Assembly: GCF_000829415.1 (NCBI RefSeq)
Contig: NZ_AP014637.1
Span: 2,926,001 to 2,990,000 of the forward strand
DNA from: Pseudomonas sp. StFLB209
Lineage (GTDB): Bacteria > Pseudomonadota > Gammaproteobacteria > Pseudomonadales > Pseudomonadaceae
Direction of reading: 5' to 3'
Length of the DNA: 64,000 bases
The notes under the pieces are model-generated. The model saw only the letters and a program-made list of their open reading frames with translations, had not been told where the DNA came from and did not search any database. The position numbers and the translations under genes were made by a program. Below are positions 52,568 to 64,000 of this stretch, piece by piece (within the stretch, counting starts at the first letter, position 1; each line of letters opens with the position of its first letter).

Positions 52568-55500
52568 ATGGCAAATTTCTTCGAGCGCCCGATTTCTCTG
52601 GCTCACGCCCTGATGCGTCATGCCGCGTCGCGTGGCGATGAACCGGCCCTGCGTTTTCTCGACGGCCACAGCGAAGAAGGCCTGGTGCTCAGTTACCGTC
52701 AACTTGATGCACGGGCGCAGACCATTGCCGCCGTGCTGGCGCAGCGCTTCAAGCCCGGTGACCGTGCCCTGCTGCTGCTGACCAGCGGCCCGGACTATGT
52801 GGCGTCGTTCTTTGCCTGCCTGTACGCCGGAGTTATCGCCGTACCGGCCTACCCGCCGGAATCGACCCGCTCGCAGCATCTGGAGCGTCTGTTGTCGATC
52901 ATCAGCGACGCCGAGCCGAGCCTGATCCTCACCACCTCGCAACTGTTGCCGGCACTCACTGCCACCCAGGACGAGCATGGCGCACGCCTGCCCGAACTGC
53001 TCGCCGTCGATGAGCTGAGCGCCGAGATCAACGCGCCGTGGACCAGCCACCAACCCAAGGCTGAGGACATCGCGTTCCTGCAATACACCTCAGGTTCGAC
53101 CTCGACCCCCAAGGGCGTTGAAGTCAGCAATGCCAATCTGGAAGCCAACTCCTGGCTGATCCGCCAGGGCTACGCGATCGACCGCGATGTGATCGTCAGC
53201 TGGTTGCCGCTGTACCACGACATGGGCCTGATTGGCGGCCTGCTGCAGGGTATCTACAGCGGTGTGCAGGTGGTGCTGATGTCGCCGCAATACTTCCTTG
53301 AACGCCCGGTGCGCTGGCTGGAGGCGATCAGCCGCTTTGGCGGTACCATCAGCGGCGGCCCGGATTTCGCCTATCGCCTGTGCTGCGAGCGGATCAACGA
53401 CAGCAAGCTGGCCGGCCTTGACCTGCGCAGCTGGCGGGTGGCGTTTTCCGGCGCCGAGCCGATCCGTCAGGACAGCCTGCAGGACTTCGCCGCGCGCTTT
53501 ACCGTGTGCGGCTTCGACGCCAATAACTACCTGGCCAGCTACGGGCTGGCCGAAGCCACGCTGTTCGTTACCGGCAGCCGTCCGGGCCAGGGCATCGACA
53601 CCCTGCAGCTGGATGCCGAAGCGCTGGCCCGGCATCAGGCGCGTGTCGGGCAGGGCAGTGTGCTGGCCAGTTGTGGCTGGCCGCAGCCGCAGCACCCGGT
53701 GCTGATTCTTGATACCGCGACCGGCGAGGCACTGGCGGAAGGTCTGGTGGGGGAGATCTGCAGTGGCGGGCCGAGTGTGGCCCGCGGCTACTGGCGCAAC
53801 CCTGAAGCCACCGCCAAGGCGTTTTTCGAGCGCGACGGCCATCACTGGCTGCGCACCGGCGACCTGGGCTTCATCCAGGACGGCCAGTTGTACGTCAGCG
53901 GGCGGATCAAGGACCTGCTGATCATCCGTGGCCAGAATCTTTATCCACAGGACATCGAACGCACCGTCGAGAGCCATGTCGAGGCGGTACGCAAGGGCCG
54001 GGTCTCGGTGTTCCCGGTGCAGCACGAAGGTGTCGAGTCATTCGGTGTGGCGGCGGAAGTCGGGCGGCGGGCGCAGAACCAGCAAGCGCCCGAGCAACTG
54101 GTCGAGCAGATCCGCCAGGCAGTGGCCGAGGTGCATCGCGAGGTGCCGGCGCTGGTCGCCCTGCTGGACCCCGGCAGCCTGCCCAAGACCTCCAGCGGCA
54201 AATTGCAACGCTCGGCCTGCGCCGCGCAGCTCAAGGACGGCAGCCTGCAAGCCGTCACGCTGTGGCGCCAAGGCGGCTCTGGTGCGCTAGCGCAAGCCTC
54301 GGCGGTTCAGAGCTTGGCACAGCGCATCGAGCGAAGCTGGTGTGCATACCTCAAGGTCGAGACATTGGCCCCTGATGCGAGCTTTTTCGGTCAGGGCGGC
54401 AACTCGATCCTGGCCATCCAGATGATCGCCGAGCTGCGCGACGAGTTGGGCCTGGATGTGCAACTGCGCACCCTCTATGAAGCGCCAACCCTGGCTGAGT
54501 TCATCGCCGCAGTTGAGGGCCGTGAAGGGCACTCCAGCGGTATCACACGGCAGCCACGCGACGGCCTGCTGGCGCAGTCGGCGGCGCAGAACCGGCTGTG
54601 GTATCTCTGGCAACTGCAACCCCAGAGCATTGCCTACAACATCCCCGGTGGCCTGCGCCTGCGCGGCGAACTGGACGTGGCGGCGGTGCAACGCGCCTTC
54701 GACACCCTGATACAGCGTCATGAAGCGCTGCGCACGCGCTTCCTGCAACAAGACGACGCCGCTGTGCAACGCATTCTGACCAAGGCTGACTGGACACTGC
54801 TGCGCGAAGACCTCAGCCAGCACCCGGCTGGCGAGCGCGAAAGCCGCGCCAGGGATATTCAGGAAGCCGAAGCACGCAGCCATTTCGACCTGGAACAGGG
54901 GCCGCTGCTGCGCATCAAGCTGGTCAGCCTCGACGAAGAAGACCACCTGCTGCTGGTGACCCTGCAGCACATCGTCGCCGACGGCTGGTCGCTGGGCATT
55001 CTGCTCGACGAGTTTGCCCGCCTGTACGCCGCCTACAGCCAGGGCCAGGACCTGAAACTTGCGCCGCTGGCCGTAGAGTACGCCGACTATGCGGCCTGGC
55101 AGCGCGACAGCTTCGACGCCGCCGAACAGCAGCGTCAGCTCGACTACTGGCGCAATGCGCTGGACGGTGAGCGCGAACCGCTGGCGCTGCCGCTGGATCG
55201 CCCGCGTAGCGCAGCGGTGTCCGCCGCCGAGCGGCTCAGCCTACGCCTGGACAAGGCGCTTTGCGAGCGCTTGCACAATCTCGCCCGCAGCCGCCAGGTG
55301 AGCAGCTTTACCCTGCTGCTGGCAGCGTTCCAGGCCCTGTTGCAGCGCTACACCGGGCAAAGCGACATTCGCGTCGGGGTGCCCAACGCCAACCGTCCAC
55401 TGCTGGAAACCCAAGGGCTGATCGGCTTCTTCATCAACACCCAAGTACTGCGCGCCCAAATCGATTCGCGCCAGGACTTCCATAGCCTGTTGGCGGCGGT

Positions 55501-58500
55501 CAGCGCCAGCGTACAGGCGGCGCAGGTCAACCAGAGCATCGACTACGAGCAGGTCAGTGCCGCGCTGGGCGATGCGGCCGGTTTCGAGGTGATGTTCAAC
55601 CACCAACTGCGCAATACCGATGCCCTCAAGCGTCTGCCCGGCCTGCTGGCCGAAGAGCTGCCGTGGCACAGCCGCGAGGCCAAGTGCGACCTGCAACTGC
55701 ACAGCGAGCAAGACCCGCAGGGCCGTATCCGCCTATCGTTCGACTACGCCGTCGAGCTGTTCGACGCGGCCACCGTGCAGCAACTGGCCGGCCACTTCGT
55801 GACCTTGCTGGAGCAGGTGTGCGCACAGCCGCAGCAAGCGCTGGGCGACCTGCCACTGCTGGGCGCACAAGAGCGTGAGCAACTGCACCACTGGGGCAGC
55901 AACCCGCAGCCATCCGCTGGCTGGCAACTGGCGCAGCGCCTGAGCCAGCAGGCCGGCGCCAGCGCTGAGCAGACCGCCCTGGTGTCTGGCGACCAGTCGC
56001 TGAGCTATGCCGAGCTGGAGCGCAAGGCCAACCAACTGGCGCTACGCCTGCAAGCCCAGGGCATCGGCCCGGAAGTGCGGGTCGGGGTACTGGCCGAACG
56101 TTCGCTGGAGCTGATGATCGGCCTGCTGGCCATCGTCAAGGCCGGTGCCGCCTATGTACCGCTGGACCCGGATTACCCGGCCGAGCGCCTGCAGCACATG
56201 CTCCGCGACAGCGGCGTGGCGCTGTTGCTGGGCCAGCGCCGGGTGCTCGACGGCTTCGCGCTGCCTGAGTCGCTTGCCAGCCTGGCGCTGGATGATGTGG
56301 CTCAAGGGCCGGGCGCCGATGCCGGTCCGCAAGTCGACGTGCATCCGCACAACCTGGCCTATGTGATTTACACCTCCGGTTCCACCGGCTTGCCCAAGGC
56401 GGTGGGCAACAGCTACGGCGCGCTGATCGAACGCCTGGCCTGGATGCAGCATGAATACGCGGTCGGCCCGCAAGACGTGCTGCTGCAAAAAGCCCCGCTG
56501 AGCTTTGACGTATCGCTATGGGAATGCCTGCTGCCGCTGATCTGCGGCAGCCGTCTGGTGCTGGCCGCCAATGGCGAGCATCGTGATCCGCGGCGCTTGG
56601 TGGAGCGGGTGCGCGAGCATGGCGTGACCCTGCTGCACTTTGTGCCGCCGCTGCTGCAAATGTTCGCCGATGAGGAACACTTCAGCCAGTGCAGCAGCCT
56701 GCGCCACCTGTTCTCCGGCGGTGAAGCGCTGCCGGCCGAGTTGTGCCGGCGCATTCACCAGCGCCTGCCGTCGGTGGCGCTGCATAACCGCTATGGGCCG
56801 ACCGAAACCGCGATCAACGTTACCCACTGGCAGTGCGACGGCGAAGCCACCGTCCGGGTGCCAATCGGCCGGCCACTGAGCAATGTGCTGACCGCGATTC
56901 ACGACGCCGACGGGCAACTGGCGCCACGGGGGGCGCGGGGCGAATTGCTGCTGGGCGGCAATGCTCTGGCCCGGGGTTACCTCGGCCAGCCAGCGCTGAC
57001 CGCTAGCCGCTTTCTGCCTGCCGAGGACGGTGGCCGCTTGTACCGCAGCGGTGACCTGGCGCGCTGGCGGGCCGACGGTGCTCTGGAGTACCTGGGGCGT
57101 CTGGATGAGCAGGTCAAGCTGCGCGGTGTACGCATTGAACTGGATGAAATCCGCAACGCGATCCTCGCCCAGCCGGGCATCAGCCAGGCGCTGGTGATCC
57201 TTGGCGAAGGCGCGGTGGGTGCCCAGTTACTCGCCTATGTAGTCGCTGAAGGTGATGAGCCGGATGCGGCACTGGCTGAGCGTATCCGCGATGCCCTGCG
57301 CAGCGCCTTGCCGGAGCCGATGATCCCGGCGCATGTCCTGCGTATCGAACAATTCCCGCTGACCCCGAGCGGCAAGCTCGACCGTCGCGCCCTGCCGCAA
57401 CCGGACGTTGCCCAGCGTGAGTACCGCGCACCGCGTAACGAGCTGGAGCAGAAGCTGGCCGCGATCTGGGCTGAAATTCTCGGCCTGCAGCAGGTCGGCC
57501 TGGATGACGATTTCTTCGAACTGGGCGGCCATTCGCTGCTCGCCACCCGGATTGTGTCCCGCGCCCGCCAGGCGTTCTCGGTCGAGTTGCCGCTGCGCAG
57601 CCTGTTCGAGTCGCGGCGTCTGGAAGACTTCGCCGCCTGGGTCGCCCGGGCCCAGGCCGAGGGCCTGAGCGACACCCAGGGCGCTATTGCGCTGGTCGAC
57701 CGCAGCCAGCGCGTGCCGCTGTCGTATTCGCAGCAGCGCATGTGGTTCCTCTGGCAAATGGACCCGGACAGCCCGGCCTACAACGTTGGCGGCATGGCGC
57801 GGTTGCGCGGGGCGCTGGATGTCGAGGCGTTCGAACGTGCCTTGCAGGCGCTGATCCTGCGCCACGAAAGCCTGCGCACAACCTTCCCGAGTGATGACGG
57901 CAAGCCGTGGCAGCGGGTGACCGACCAGTCCGATGTGCTGATGCAGCGCCTGGACATTTCGGCCCTGCCTGCTGCTGAGCGTCAGGCGACCATCGAGCGG
58001 TTGGCCGATGAGCAGGCCCATGCGCCGTTCAATCTGGAAACCGGTCCGTTGCTGCGCGTCTGCCTGGTCAACAGCGGGCTGGTGCCGAGCGGCGAGCAAG
58101 AGCATCACCTGCTGATCACCCTGCACCATATCGTCACCGAAGGCTGGGCGATGGACATCTTTGCCCGCGAACTGTCGGTGCTGTATGCCGACTTCGTCGC
58201 CGGTCACGATTGCTCCCTGGCGCCGCTGCCGGTGCAGTACCTGGACTACAGCGCCTGGCATCGCCAGTGGCTGGAAGGCGGCGAGATGCAGCGCCAGCTC
58301 GCTTACTGGCAAGACCAACTGGGCGGCGAACAGCCGCTGCTGACCCTGCCCAGCGATCGGCCGCGGCCGGCAGTGCAAAGCCATCGCGGCGAACTGCACC
58401 GCTTCGATCTGGACGAGAACCTGGCCCGTCAGGTCAGCCGCTTCAACAGTGAGCGCGGCCTGACCCTGTTCATGACCATGACCGCCGCACTGGCCACCTT

Positions 58501-61500
58501 GCTGTACCGCTACGGCGGCCAGGACGATCTGCGCATTGGCGTGCCGTTGGCCAACCGGATCCGCCCGGAAAGCGAAGGGCTGATCGGCGCCTTCCTCAAC
58601 ACCCAGGTGCTGCGGATCCAGCCGCATGGCCAGATGCGGGTCAGCGAACTGCTGGAGCAGGTGCGCCAGGTGGCCATCGACGGTCAGTCGCATCAGGACA
58701 TCCCGTTCGATCATCTGGTCGAAGCCCTGCAGCCGCAGCGCAGCGCCGCGTTCAACCCGCTGTTTCAGGTGATGTGCAACGTGCAGCGCTGGGAGTTCCA
58801 GCAGCAGCGCGAACTGGCCGGCGGGGTGCAGGTGGATTACCTGGTCAACGACGCCCGCGCCACCAAGTTCGATCTCAACCTGGAAGTCACCGACTTTGAC
58901 GCGCAACTGCGCTGCTGCCTGACTTACAGCACCGACCTGTTCGACGCCGCGCGCATCGAAGCCATGGCCGAGCACTGGCAGCAACTGCTGCGGGCCATGC
59001 TCGCTGACCCGGACACCCGCCTGAGCGAACTGCCGCTGTTGAGCGCGGCTGATCGTCAGGCATTGCTGGACAACGGACGTGGCACTGAGCTGAGCCAGAT
59101 TCCGGCCAGCGTGCAGGCACTGTTCCAAGCCCAGGCTGGCGCCACACCGGATGGCCGTGCGGTGACCTGCGCGGGCCAGTCGCTGAGCTACGCCGAACTC
59201 AACAGCCGCGCCAATCGCCTGGCCCATCGGCTGGTCGAGCTGGGCGTCGGCCCGGAGGTCCGGGTGGGCCTGGCCCTGCGCCGCTCGCTGGACATGGTGG
59301 TTGGCCTGCTGGCCGTGCTCAAGGCCGGTGGCGCTTACGTGCCGCTGGACCCGGAGTACCCGCAACAGCGCCTGAGCTACATGATCGAAGACAGCGGCAT
59401 CAGCGTATTGCTCGGGCATGACGCGCTGTTCGCCCAACTGGCGCCGCTGCCGGCGGGTGTGCAGGCCTGGAGCCTGGAGCAGGACAGCGCTGCGCTGGCC
59501 GACTACCCCGGCACTAACCTGCCAGAACGCAGCCAGCCGGAACATCTGGCCTACCTGATCTACACCTCCGGCTCCACCGGCCTGCCCAAGGGCGTGGCGG
59601 TGACCCAGGGGCCGCTGGCCATGCACCTGCAAGCGGTGGGTGAACTGTTCGCCACCAATCCGGCAGACTGCGAACTGCACTTCTATTCGATCAACTTCGA
59701 CGCCGCCAGCGAACGCCTGTTGGTGCCGCTGCTGTTTGGCGCCGAAGTGGTGCTGCGTGAGCAGGGCCAGTGGGATGCCGAGTCGGTGTGCGGCCTGATC
59801 CGCACCCATAACATCAATGTGCTGGGCTTTACCCCAAGCTACGGCGGGCAATTGGCCCAATGGCTGCGCAGCCACGACGAAACCCTGCCGGTACGGCTGA
59901 TTATCACCGGCGGCGAAGCACTGACTCCTGAGCATCTGCAAACCCTGCGCGACAGCTTTACCCCGCAAACAGTGATCAACGCCTACGGCCCGACCGAAAC
60001 CGTGGTCATGCCCACCGCCAGCACTGCGCCTGCGCAATTGCCGCAAGGGCTGGGCAGCGTACCGATTGGCCGCGTCGTCGGCAGCCGCAGCCTGTACGTA
60101 CTGGATGCTGACCTGGCCTTGGTGCCAGCCGGTGCCAGTGGCGAGCTATATGTCGGTGGGTACGGTCTGGCCCGTGGCTACTGGGCTAGTAGCTACTCGG
60201 GGGGCCGCGCCGCCATGAGCGCCGAGCGCTTTGTCGCTGATCCATTTGCCGCAACGGGCGGGCGGATGTACCGCACCGGCGACCTGGTACGCCAGGGCAG
60301 CGACGGTCAGCTGGAATACCTCGGGCGTATCGACCAGCAGGTCAAGGTGCGCGGCTTCCGCATTGAGCTGGGTGAAATCGAAGCCTGCCTGCTGGCCCAT
60401 GAACAGGTGCGTGAAGCCGTGGTGCTGGCCCTCGACGGCCCGTCGGGCAAGCAACTGGTCGGTTACCTGTTGAGTGAGGACGGGGTGGCGGCCAGTGAAC
60501 TGGTCGAGCAACTCAAGGCGCAACTGCACAGCGCCTTGCCAGACCATATGGTGCCCGCGCACCTGATGCTGCTGGAGCAATTCCCGCTGACCGCCAACGG
60601 CAAACTCGACCGCCGTGCCCTGCCGCAACCGGACCTCAGCGCCGCGCAGAGCGACTATCAGGCGCCGCGTAATGTTGTGGAGCAGAGCCTGGCGCAGGTC
60701 TGGCAGTCGGTGCTGGGCGTGGCGCGGGTCGGGATCGACGACAACTTCTTTGCCTTGGGCGGCGACTCGATCCTGTCCATTCAGGTGGTCAGCCGCGCCC
60801 GCCAGGCCGGCGTGCACTTCAGTGCCAAAGACCTGTTCCTGCACCAGACCGTGCGCACCCTGGCCACCGCGGCGCGGCAGACCGAGCGGTTGAGCATCGA
60901 TCAAGGCCCGGTGCTGGGCGCAACCGGCCTGACGCCGATCCAGCACTGGTTCGTCGAGCAACAGCAGGCCAACCCGCAGCACTGGAACCAGTCGCTGCTG
61001 CTCCAGGCTGCGCGACCGTTGCAAGCCACGCTGCTGGAACAGGCGCTGCAAACCCTGGTCAGCCACCACGATGCGCTGCGGCTGCGCTTGACCGATGGCG
61101 CGAGTGCGCAATTCGTCGCCCATGACCCGAGCCAGGAACTGCTCTGGGTGCGCCTGGCCGACAACGCTGAACAACGTCTGGCGATCTTCGAACAGGCCCA
61201 GCAGAGCCTCGATCTGCAAAGCGGTCCGTTGCTGCGTGCGGTGCTGATTCCCGGTGAGCAGGATCGCCTGCTAATCGCGGTGCATCACTTGGCGGTGGAC
61301 GGTGTGTCGTGGCGGGTGCTGCTGGAAGACCTGCACAACCTCTATCAGCAACAGGAAAGCGCCGAGCAAGCGCAACTGCCGGCCAAGACCAGCTCGCTGC
61401 GCGACTGGGCCGGGCGCTTGCAGGTCTATGCCGGCAGCGAGTCGCTGCGAGAAGAACTGGATTGGTGGCAGACCCGGTTGCATGGCGCGCAGGGTGACCT

Positions 61501-64000
61501 GCCGCTGGACCGCGTCGGCCAGCCGAACCTGGAGCGCGATGCACGGCGGGTCAGCCTGAGCCTGGATGCCGACACCACCCGGCAATTGCTGCACCAGGCC
61601 CCGCAGGCCTACCGGGCGCGGGTCGATGACCTGCTGCTCAGCGCCCTGGCCCGCACCCTGTGTGCCTGGACCGGCCGCGACTCGGCGCTGGTGCAACTGG
61701 AAGGCCACGGTCGTGAAGAGCTGTTCGACGACATCGACCTGAGCCGCACGGTCGGCTGGTTCACCAGTGCCTACACCTTGCGTCTGCAACCTGCCGCCGA
61801 GCCGGGTGACAGCCTCAAGGCGATCAAGGAACAGCTGCGCAGCGTGCCGCACAAAGGTCTGGGTTACGGCGTGTTGCGCTACCTGGCCGATGCCGGTAGC
61901 CGCCAGGCCATGGCAGCGTTGCCGCAAGCACGAATCACCTTCAACTACCTGGGGCAGTTCGATCAGGGCTTTGCCGACGACGCGCTGTTGCGCCCGCTGG
62001 ACGAAGCCGGTGGCGCCCAGCATGCCGCCGATGCGGCACTGCCGAACTGGCTCAGCGTCGACGGCCAGGTGTACGGCGGTGAACTGACCCTGCGCTGGAC
62101 CTTCAGCGAGCAACTGTTCGACACCGCGACCATCGAACGTCTGGCTGCCGATTATCAAACCGAACTGCGCGCCTTGATCGCCCACTGCCTGGCTCCCGAA
62201 GCCGGTGGCGTCACGCCGTCGGACTTCCCGCTGGCGCGGTTGAACCAGGCCCAGCTCGATGCACTGCCGCTGCCGTTCAAGGCCATCGACGATGTGTTCC
62301 CGCTGACCCCGATGCAAGAGGGCATGCTGCTGCACACCTTGCTCGAATCCGGAACCGGCATCTACTTCATGCAGGACCGCTACAGCATCGACAGCGAGCT
62401 GGACGTCGAGCGCTTCGACCGTGCCTGGCGCGCGGTGGTGGCCCGTCACGAAGCGTTGCGCGCCTCGTTTGTGTGGAGTACCGGCGAGCAGATGCTGCAG
62501 ATCATCCACCGTGGTGATGGTGACGGTGTGGAATTGCTCGACTGGAGCGCCTTGCCGCCAGACGGCCACGAATCCCGCCTGCAACAGTTGCTGGAAGAGG
62601 AGCGGCTGGCCGGTTTCGAACTGCTGCAAACCCCGCCGCTGCGCCTGCGCCTGATTCGTCTGGCCAATGACCGGCACTGGTTCATCATGAGCAACCACCA
62701 CATCCTCATCGATGCCTGGTGCCGTTCGATCATGATGGGCGACTTCTTCGCCTTCTATCAGGCGCTCGGTGAAGGCCGCGAGGCCAACTTGCCGACACCG
62801 CCGCGGTATCGCGAGTTTATCTCCTGGCTGCATCATCAGGGCCTGGCGCAGTCCCGTGAATACTGGCAACAGGCGCTGGCCGGCTTCGAGCGCCCGACCC
62901 TGATCCCCAGCGACCGGCCGATCCTCCACGACAACGGCGGCATGCGCGTCGGCGATGTGTACAGCCGTCTGCAAGCAGAGCAGGGCGCACGCCTGCGGGA
63001 ACTGGCGCAGCAGCACCAGTTGACCGTCAACACGTTCGCCCAGGCTGCCTGGTCGCTGGTATTGCGTCGCTACAGCGGCGAGCGTGATGTGCTGTTCGGC
63101 GTCACCGTGGCCGGTCGCCCGGCCAGCCTGCCGCAGATGCAGAACTGCGTCGGCCTGTTCATCAACAGCATTCCATTGCGCGTGCCGATGCCGGCCGCCG
63201 GCGAGTCCTTAAGCGTGCGTCAGTGGCTACAACAGGTGTTCGAGCGCAATCTTGAACTGCGCGAGCATGAGCACCTGCCGCTGGTCAGCATTCAGGAATG
63301 CAGTGAACTGCCCAAGGGCCAGCCACTGTTCGACAGCCTGTTCGTGTTCGAGAACGCGCCGGTAGACGCCACCGTGTTGCAGGGCGCCGAAGGCCTCAAT
63401 GCGCGCTCCGGCTCCGGCCGCACCCACACCAACTACCCGTTGACCGTGGTCTGCTACCCCGGTGACGACCTCGGCCTGCACCTGTCCTATGACCAGCGCT
63501 TCTTCGACGAACCGACCGTGCAGCGCCTGCTCGGCGACTTCCAGCGCTTGCTGCTGGCCCTGGCCGACGGCTTCGACCAGGACTTCGCCGCGCTACCGCT
63601 GTTGGGCGACGACGAGCGCCGCTTGCTGACCGAAGACTGCAACCGTAGCCAACGCAGCTACCCCTTCGAACAGGGCTACGTGCCGCTGTTCGAGGCCCAA
63701 GTGGCCGCCCATCCGCAGCGCATCGCCGCCGCCTGCCAGGGCGAAGCGTGGAGTTACGCTGAGCTGGAGCGCCGTGCCAATCGCCTGGGTCATGCGTTGC
63801 TGGCGGCCGGGGTGCAGCCCGACCAGCCAGTGGCGCTTCTGGCCGAACGCAGCCTGGCGCTGCTGGGCATGATCAACGGCACGCTCAAAGCCGGTGCCGG
63901 TTACCTGCCGCTGGACCCGGCGCACCCGCAGCAGCGGCTGGCGCAGATCATCGACACCAGCGCCGCCGACGTGCTGGTGTGCAGCGCGGCCTGTCGTGAG
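52568..64000 (+). CDS. pvdL: pyoverdine chromophore NRPS PvdL (partial, runs off the window)
   Basis: 3811 codons present, no stop. Domain order: fatty acyl-AMP ligase ([13 protein letters not shown] about 171) and carrier (GGNS, Ser613); C (QHIVADG 800-806, first His replaced by Gln), A ([10 protein letters not shown] about 1267), carrier (GGHS, Ser1656); C (HHIVTEG 1853-1859), A (about 2331), carrier (GGDS, Ser2734); epimerisation domain (HHLAVDG 2906-2912, [14 protein letters not shown]); C (HHILIDA 3377-3383); start of a fourth A. This is the PvdL order, which acylates then adds L-Glu, D-Tyr and L-Dab for the chromophore. Cytoplasmic, PvdS-driven. A GGDS carrier before the epimerase is normal. 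The last module and thus the product end are outside the window. Confidence 0.94.
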   Translation, partial: MANFFERPISLAHALMRHAASRGDEPALRFLDGHSEEGLVLSYRQLDARAQTIAAVLAQRFKPGDRALLLLTSGPDYVASFFACLYAGVIAVPAYPPESTRSQHLERLLSIISDAEPSLILTTSQLLPALTATQDEHGARLPELLAVDELSAEINAPWTSHQPKAEDIAFLQYTSGSTSTPKGVEVSNANLEANSWLIRQGYAIDRDVIVSWLPLYHDMGLIGGLLQGIYSGVQVVLMSPQYFLERPVRWLEAISRFGGTISGGPDFAYRLCCERINDSKLAGLDLRSWRVAFSGAEPIRQDSLQDFAARFTVCGFDANNYLASYGLAEATLFVTGSRPGQGIDTLQLDAEALARHQARVGQGSVLASCGWPQPQHPVLILDTATGEALAEGLVGEICSGGPSVARGYWRNPEATAKAFFERDGHHWLRTGDLGFIQDGQLYVSGRIKDLLIIRGQNLYPQDIERTVESHVEAVRKGRVSVFPVQHEGVESFGVAAEVGRRAQNQQAPEQLVEQIRQAVAEVHREVPALVALLDPGSLPKTSSGKLQRSACAAQLKDGSLQAVTLWRQGGSGALAQASAVQSLAQRIERSWCAYLKVETLAPDASFFGQGGNSILAIQMIAELRDELGLDVQLRTLYEAPTLAEFIAAVEGREGHSSGITRQPRDGLLAQSAAQNRLWYLWQLQPQSIAYNIPGGLRLRGELDVAAVQRAFDTLIQRHEALRTRFLQQDDAAVQRILTKADWTLLREDLSQHPAGERESRARDIQEAEARSHFDLEQGPLLRIKLVSLDEEDHLLLVTLQHIVADGWSLGILLDEFARLYAAYSQGQDLKLAPLAVEYADYAAWQRDSFDAAEQQRQLDYWRNALDGEREPLALPLDRPRSAAVSAAERLSLRLDKALCERLHNLARSRQVSSFTLLLAAFQALLQRYTGQSDIRVGVPNANRPLLETQGLIGFFINTQVLRAQIDSRQDFHSLLAAVSASVQAAQVNQSIDYEQVSAALGDAAGFEVMFNHQLRNTDALKRLPGLLAEELPWHSREAKCDLQLHSEQDPQGRIRLSFDYAVELFDAATVQQLAGHFVTLLEQVCAQPQQALGDLPLLGAQEREQLHHWGSNPQPSAGWQLAQRLSQQAGASAEQTALVSGDQSLSYAELERKANQLALRLQAQGIGPEVRVGVLAERSLELMIGLLAIVKAGAAYVPLDPDYPAERLQHMLRDSGVALLLGQRRVLDGFALPESLASLALDDVAQGPGADAGPQVDVHPHNLAYVIYTSGSTGLPKAVGNSYGALIERLAWMQHEYAVGPQDVLLQKAPLSFDVSLWECLLPLICGSRLVLAANGEHRDPRRLVERVREHGVTLLHFVPPLLQMFADEEHFSQCSSLRHLFSGGEALPAELCRRIHQRLPSVALHNRYGPTETAINVTHWQCDGEATVRVPIGRPLSNVLTAIHDADGQLAPRGARGELLLGGNALARGYLGQPALTASRFLPAEDGGRLYRSGDLARWRADGALEYLGRLDEQVKLRGVRIELDEIRNAILAQPGISQALVILGEGAVGAQLLAYVVAEGDEPDAALAERIRDALRSALPEPMIPAHVLRIEQFPLTPSGKLDRRALPQPDVAQREYRAPRNELEQKLAAIWAEILGLQQVGLDDDFFELGGHSLLATRIVSRARQAFSVELPLRSLFESRRLEDFAAWVARAQAEGLSDTQGAIALVDRSQRVPLSYSQQRMWFLWQMDPDSPAYNVGGMARLRGALDVEAFERALQALILRHESLRTTFPSDDGKPWQRVTDQSDVLMQRLDISALPAAERQATIERLADEQAHAPFNLETGPLLRVCLVNSGLVPSGEQEHHLLITLHHIVTEGWAMDIFARELSVLYADFVAGHDCSLAPLPVQYLDYSAWHRQWLEGGEMQRQLAYWQDQLGGEQPLLTLPSDRPRPAVQSHRGELHRFDLDENLARQVSRFNSERGLTLFMTMTAALATLLYRYGGQDDLRIGVPLANRIRPESEGLIGAFLNTQVLRIQPHGQMRVSELLEQVRQVAIDGQSHQDIPFDHLVEALQPQRSAAFNPLFQVMCNVQRWEFQQQRELAGGVQVDYLVNDARATKFDLNLEVTDFDAQLRCCLTYSTDLFDAARIEAMAEHWQQLLRAMLADPDTRLSELPLLSAADRQALLDNGRGTELSQIPASVQALFQAQAGATPDGRAVTCAGQSLSYAELNSRANRLAHRLVELGVGPEVRVGLALRRSLDMVVGLLAVLKAGGAYVPLDPEYPQQRLSYMIEDSGISVLLGHDALFAQLAPLPAGVQAWSLEQDSAALADYPGTNLPERSQPEHLAYLIYTSGSTGLPKGVAVTQGPLAMHLQAVGELFATNPADCELHFYSINFDAASERLLVPLLFGAEVVLREQGQWDAESVCGLIRTHNINVLGFTPSYGGQLAQWLRSHDETLPVRLIITGGEALTPEHLQTLRDSFTPQTVINAYGPTETVVMPTASTAPAQLPQGLGSVPIGRVVGSRSLYVLDADLALVPAGASGELYVGGYGLARGYWASSYSGGRAAMSAERFVADPFAATGGRMYRTGDLVRQGSDGQLEYLGRIDQQVKVRGFRIELGEIEACLLAHEQVREAVVLALDGPSGKQLVGYLLSEDGVAASELVEQLKAQLHSALPDHMVPAHLMLLEQFPLTANGKLDRRALPQPDLSAAQSDYQAPRNVVEQSLAQVWQSVLGVARVGIDDNFFALGGDSILSIQVVSRARQAGVHFSAKDLFLHQTVRTLATAARQTERLSIDQGPVLGATGLTPIQHWFVEQQQANPQHWNQSLLLQAARPLQATLLEQALQTLVSHHDALRLRLTDGASAQFVAHDPSQELLWVRLADNAEQRLAIFEQAQQSLDLQSGPLLRAVLIPGEQDRLLIAVHHLAVDGVSWRVLLEDLHNLYQQQESAEQAQLPAKTSSLRDWAGRLQVYAGSESLREELDWWQTRLHGAQGDLPLDRVGQPNLERDARRVSLSLDADTTRQLLHQAPQAYRARVDDLLLSALARTLCAWTGRDSALVQLEGHGREELFDDIDLSRTVGWFTSAYTLRLQPAAEPGDSLKAIKEQLRSVPHKGLGYGVLRYLADAGSRQAMAALPQARITFNYLGQFDQGFADDALLRPLDEAGGAQHAADAALPNWLSVDGQVYGGELTLRWTFSEQLFDTATIERLAADYQTELRALIAHCLAPEAGGVTPSDFPLARLNQAQLDALPLPFKAIDDVFPLTPMQEGMLLHTLLESGTGIYFMQDRYSIDSELDVERFDRAWRAVVARHEALRASFVWSTGEQMLQIIHRGDGDGVELLDWSALPPDGHESRLQQLLEEERLAGFELLQTPPLRLRLIRLANDRHWFIMSNHHILIDAWCRSIMMGDFFAFYQALGEGREANLPTPPRYREFISWLHHQGLAQSREYWQQALAGFERPTLIPSDRPILHDNGGMRVGDVYSRLQAEQGARLRELAQQHQLTVNTFAQAAWSLVLRRYSGERDVLFGVTVAGRPASLPQMQNCVGLFINSIPLRVPMPAAGESLSVRQWLQQVFERNLELREHEHLPLVSIQECSELPKGQPLFDSLFVFENAPVDATVLQGAEGLNARSGSGRTHTNYPLTVVCYPGDDLGLHLSYDQRFFDEPTVQRLLGDFQRLLLALADGFDQDFAALPLLGDDERRLLTEDCNRSQRSYPFEQGYVPLFEAQVAAHPQRIAAACQGEAWSYAELERRANRLGHALLAAGVQPDQPVALLAERSLALLGMINGTLKAGAGYLPLDPAHPQQRLAQIIDTSAADVLVCSAACRE

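Noticed and set aside
57227..60046. 939-residue open frame antisense to pvdL
   Set aside because: Shadow of high-GC third-position bias across the NRPS. No family features, and it sits wholly opposite clear A, C and carrier motifs.

Overview
The window is chromosomal DNA of a fluorescent Pseudomonas, probably of the P. putida / P. fluorescens group. Evidence: GC-rich coding sequence, many REP elements of the TTCGCGGCT...GCTCCTAC type, a dipeptide ABC operon beside roxSR, and a pvdS-pvdL pyoverdine locus. No rRNA, tRNA, IS transposase, prophage or CRISPR array was seen.

Layout. 1-419 holds only REP-like repeats. 420-2503 is a TonB receptor preceded by a near-perfect Zur box (ZnuD type). 2617-10003 is housekeeping: a GST, an EEP hydrolase, a YciC-type membrane protein, a DUF2076 protein, a NYN/LabA protein, a DnaQ-like exonuclease, an Lrp/AsnC regulator divergent from an EamA exporter, and RhlE. 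10431-21375 is a leftward dipeptide operon with four tandem binding-protein paralogues followed by dppBCDF. Just upstream on the same strand is a HET-C protein with an extra HEFGHHLD metallopeptidase-like motif. 23817-26569 holds a SIMPL protein and the redox two-component pair RoxS/RoxR.

26705-42007 is mainly aldarate and uronate catabolism in two blocks. Rightward are a FadR-type regulator, kdgD, gudP and garD. Leftward are an OprD-type porin, uronate dehydrogenase, a TRAP transporter (dctPQM) and an EamA exporter. Porin and TRAP would import uronate, Udh would oxidise it to an aldarate lactone, GarD would dehydrate galactarate, and KdgD would make the 2-oxoglutarate semialdehyde. GudD and the semialdehyde dehydrogenase are not here. 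A shared 12-bp motif precedes the regulator, kdgD and the porin. Between the blocks lie a HigBA-type toxin-antitoxin pair, small membrane proteins, a TSUP permease and a KGG-repeat protein.

42487-51409 is a gamma-glutamyl putrescine locus: a divergent LysR regulator, then puuA, puuC, puuB, puuD, an APC permease and a CDF-like transporter whose metal site looks lost. A 143-bp palindromic element sits between puuC and puuB. 51760-64000 is the iron locus: pvdS with a Fur box, and the divergent pvdL NRPS, which runs off the right edge after 3811 codons, behind two tandem PvdS-type promoter candidates.
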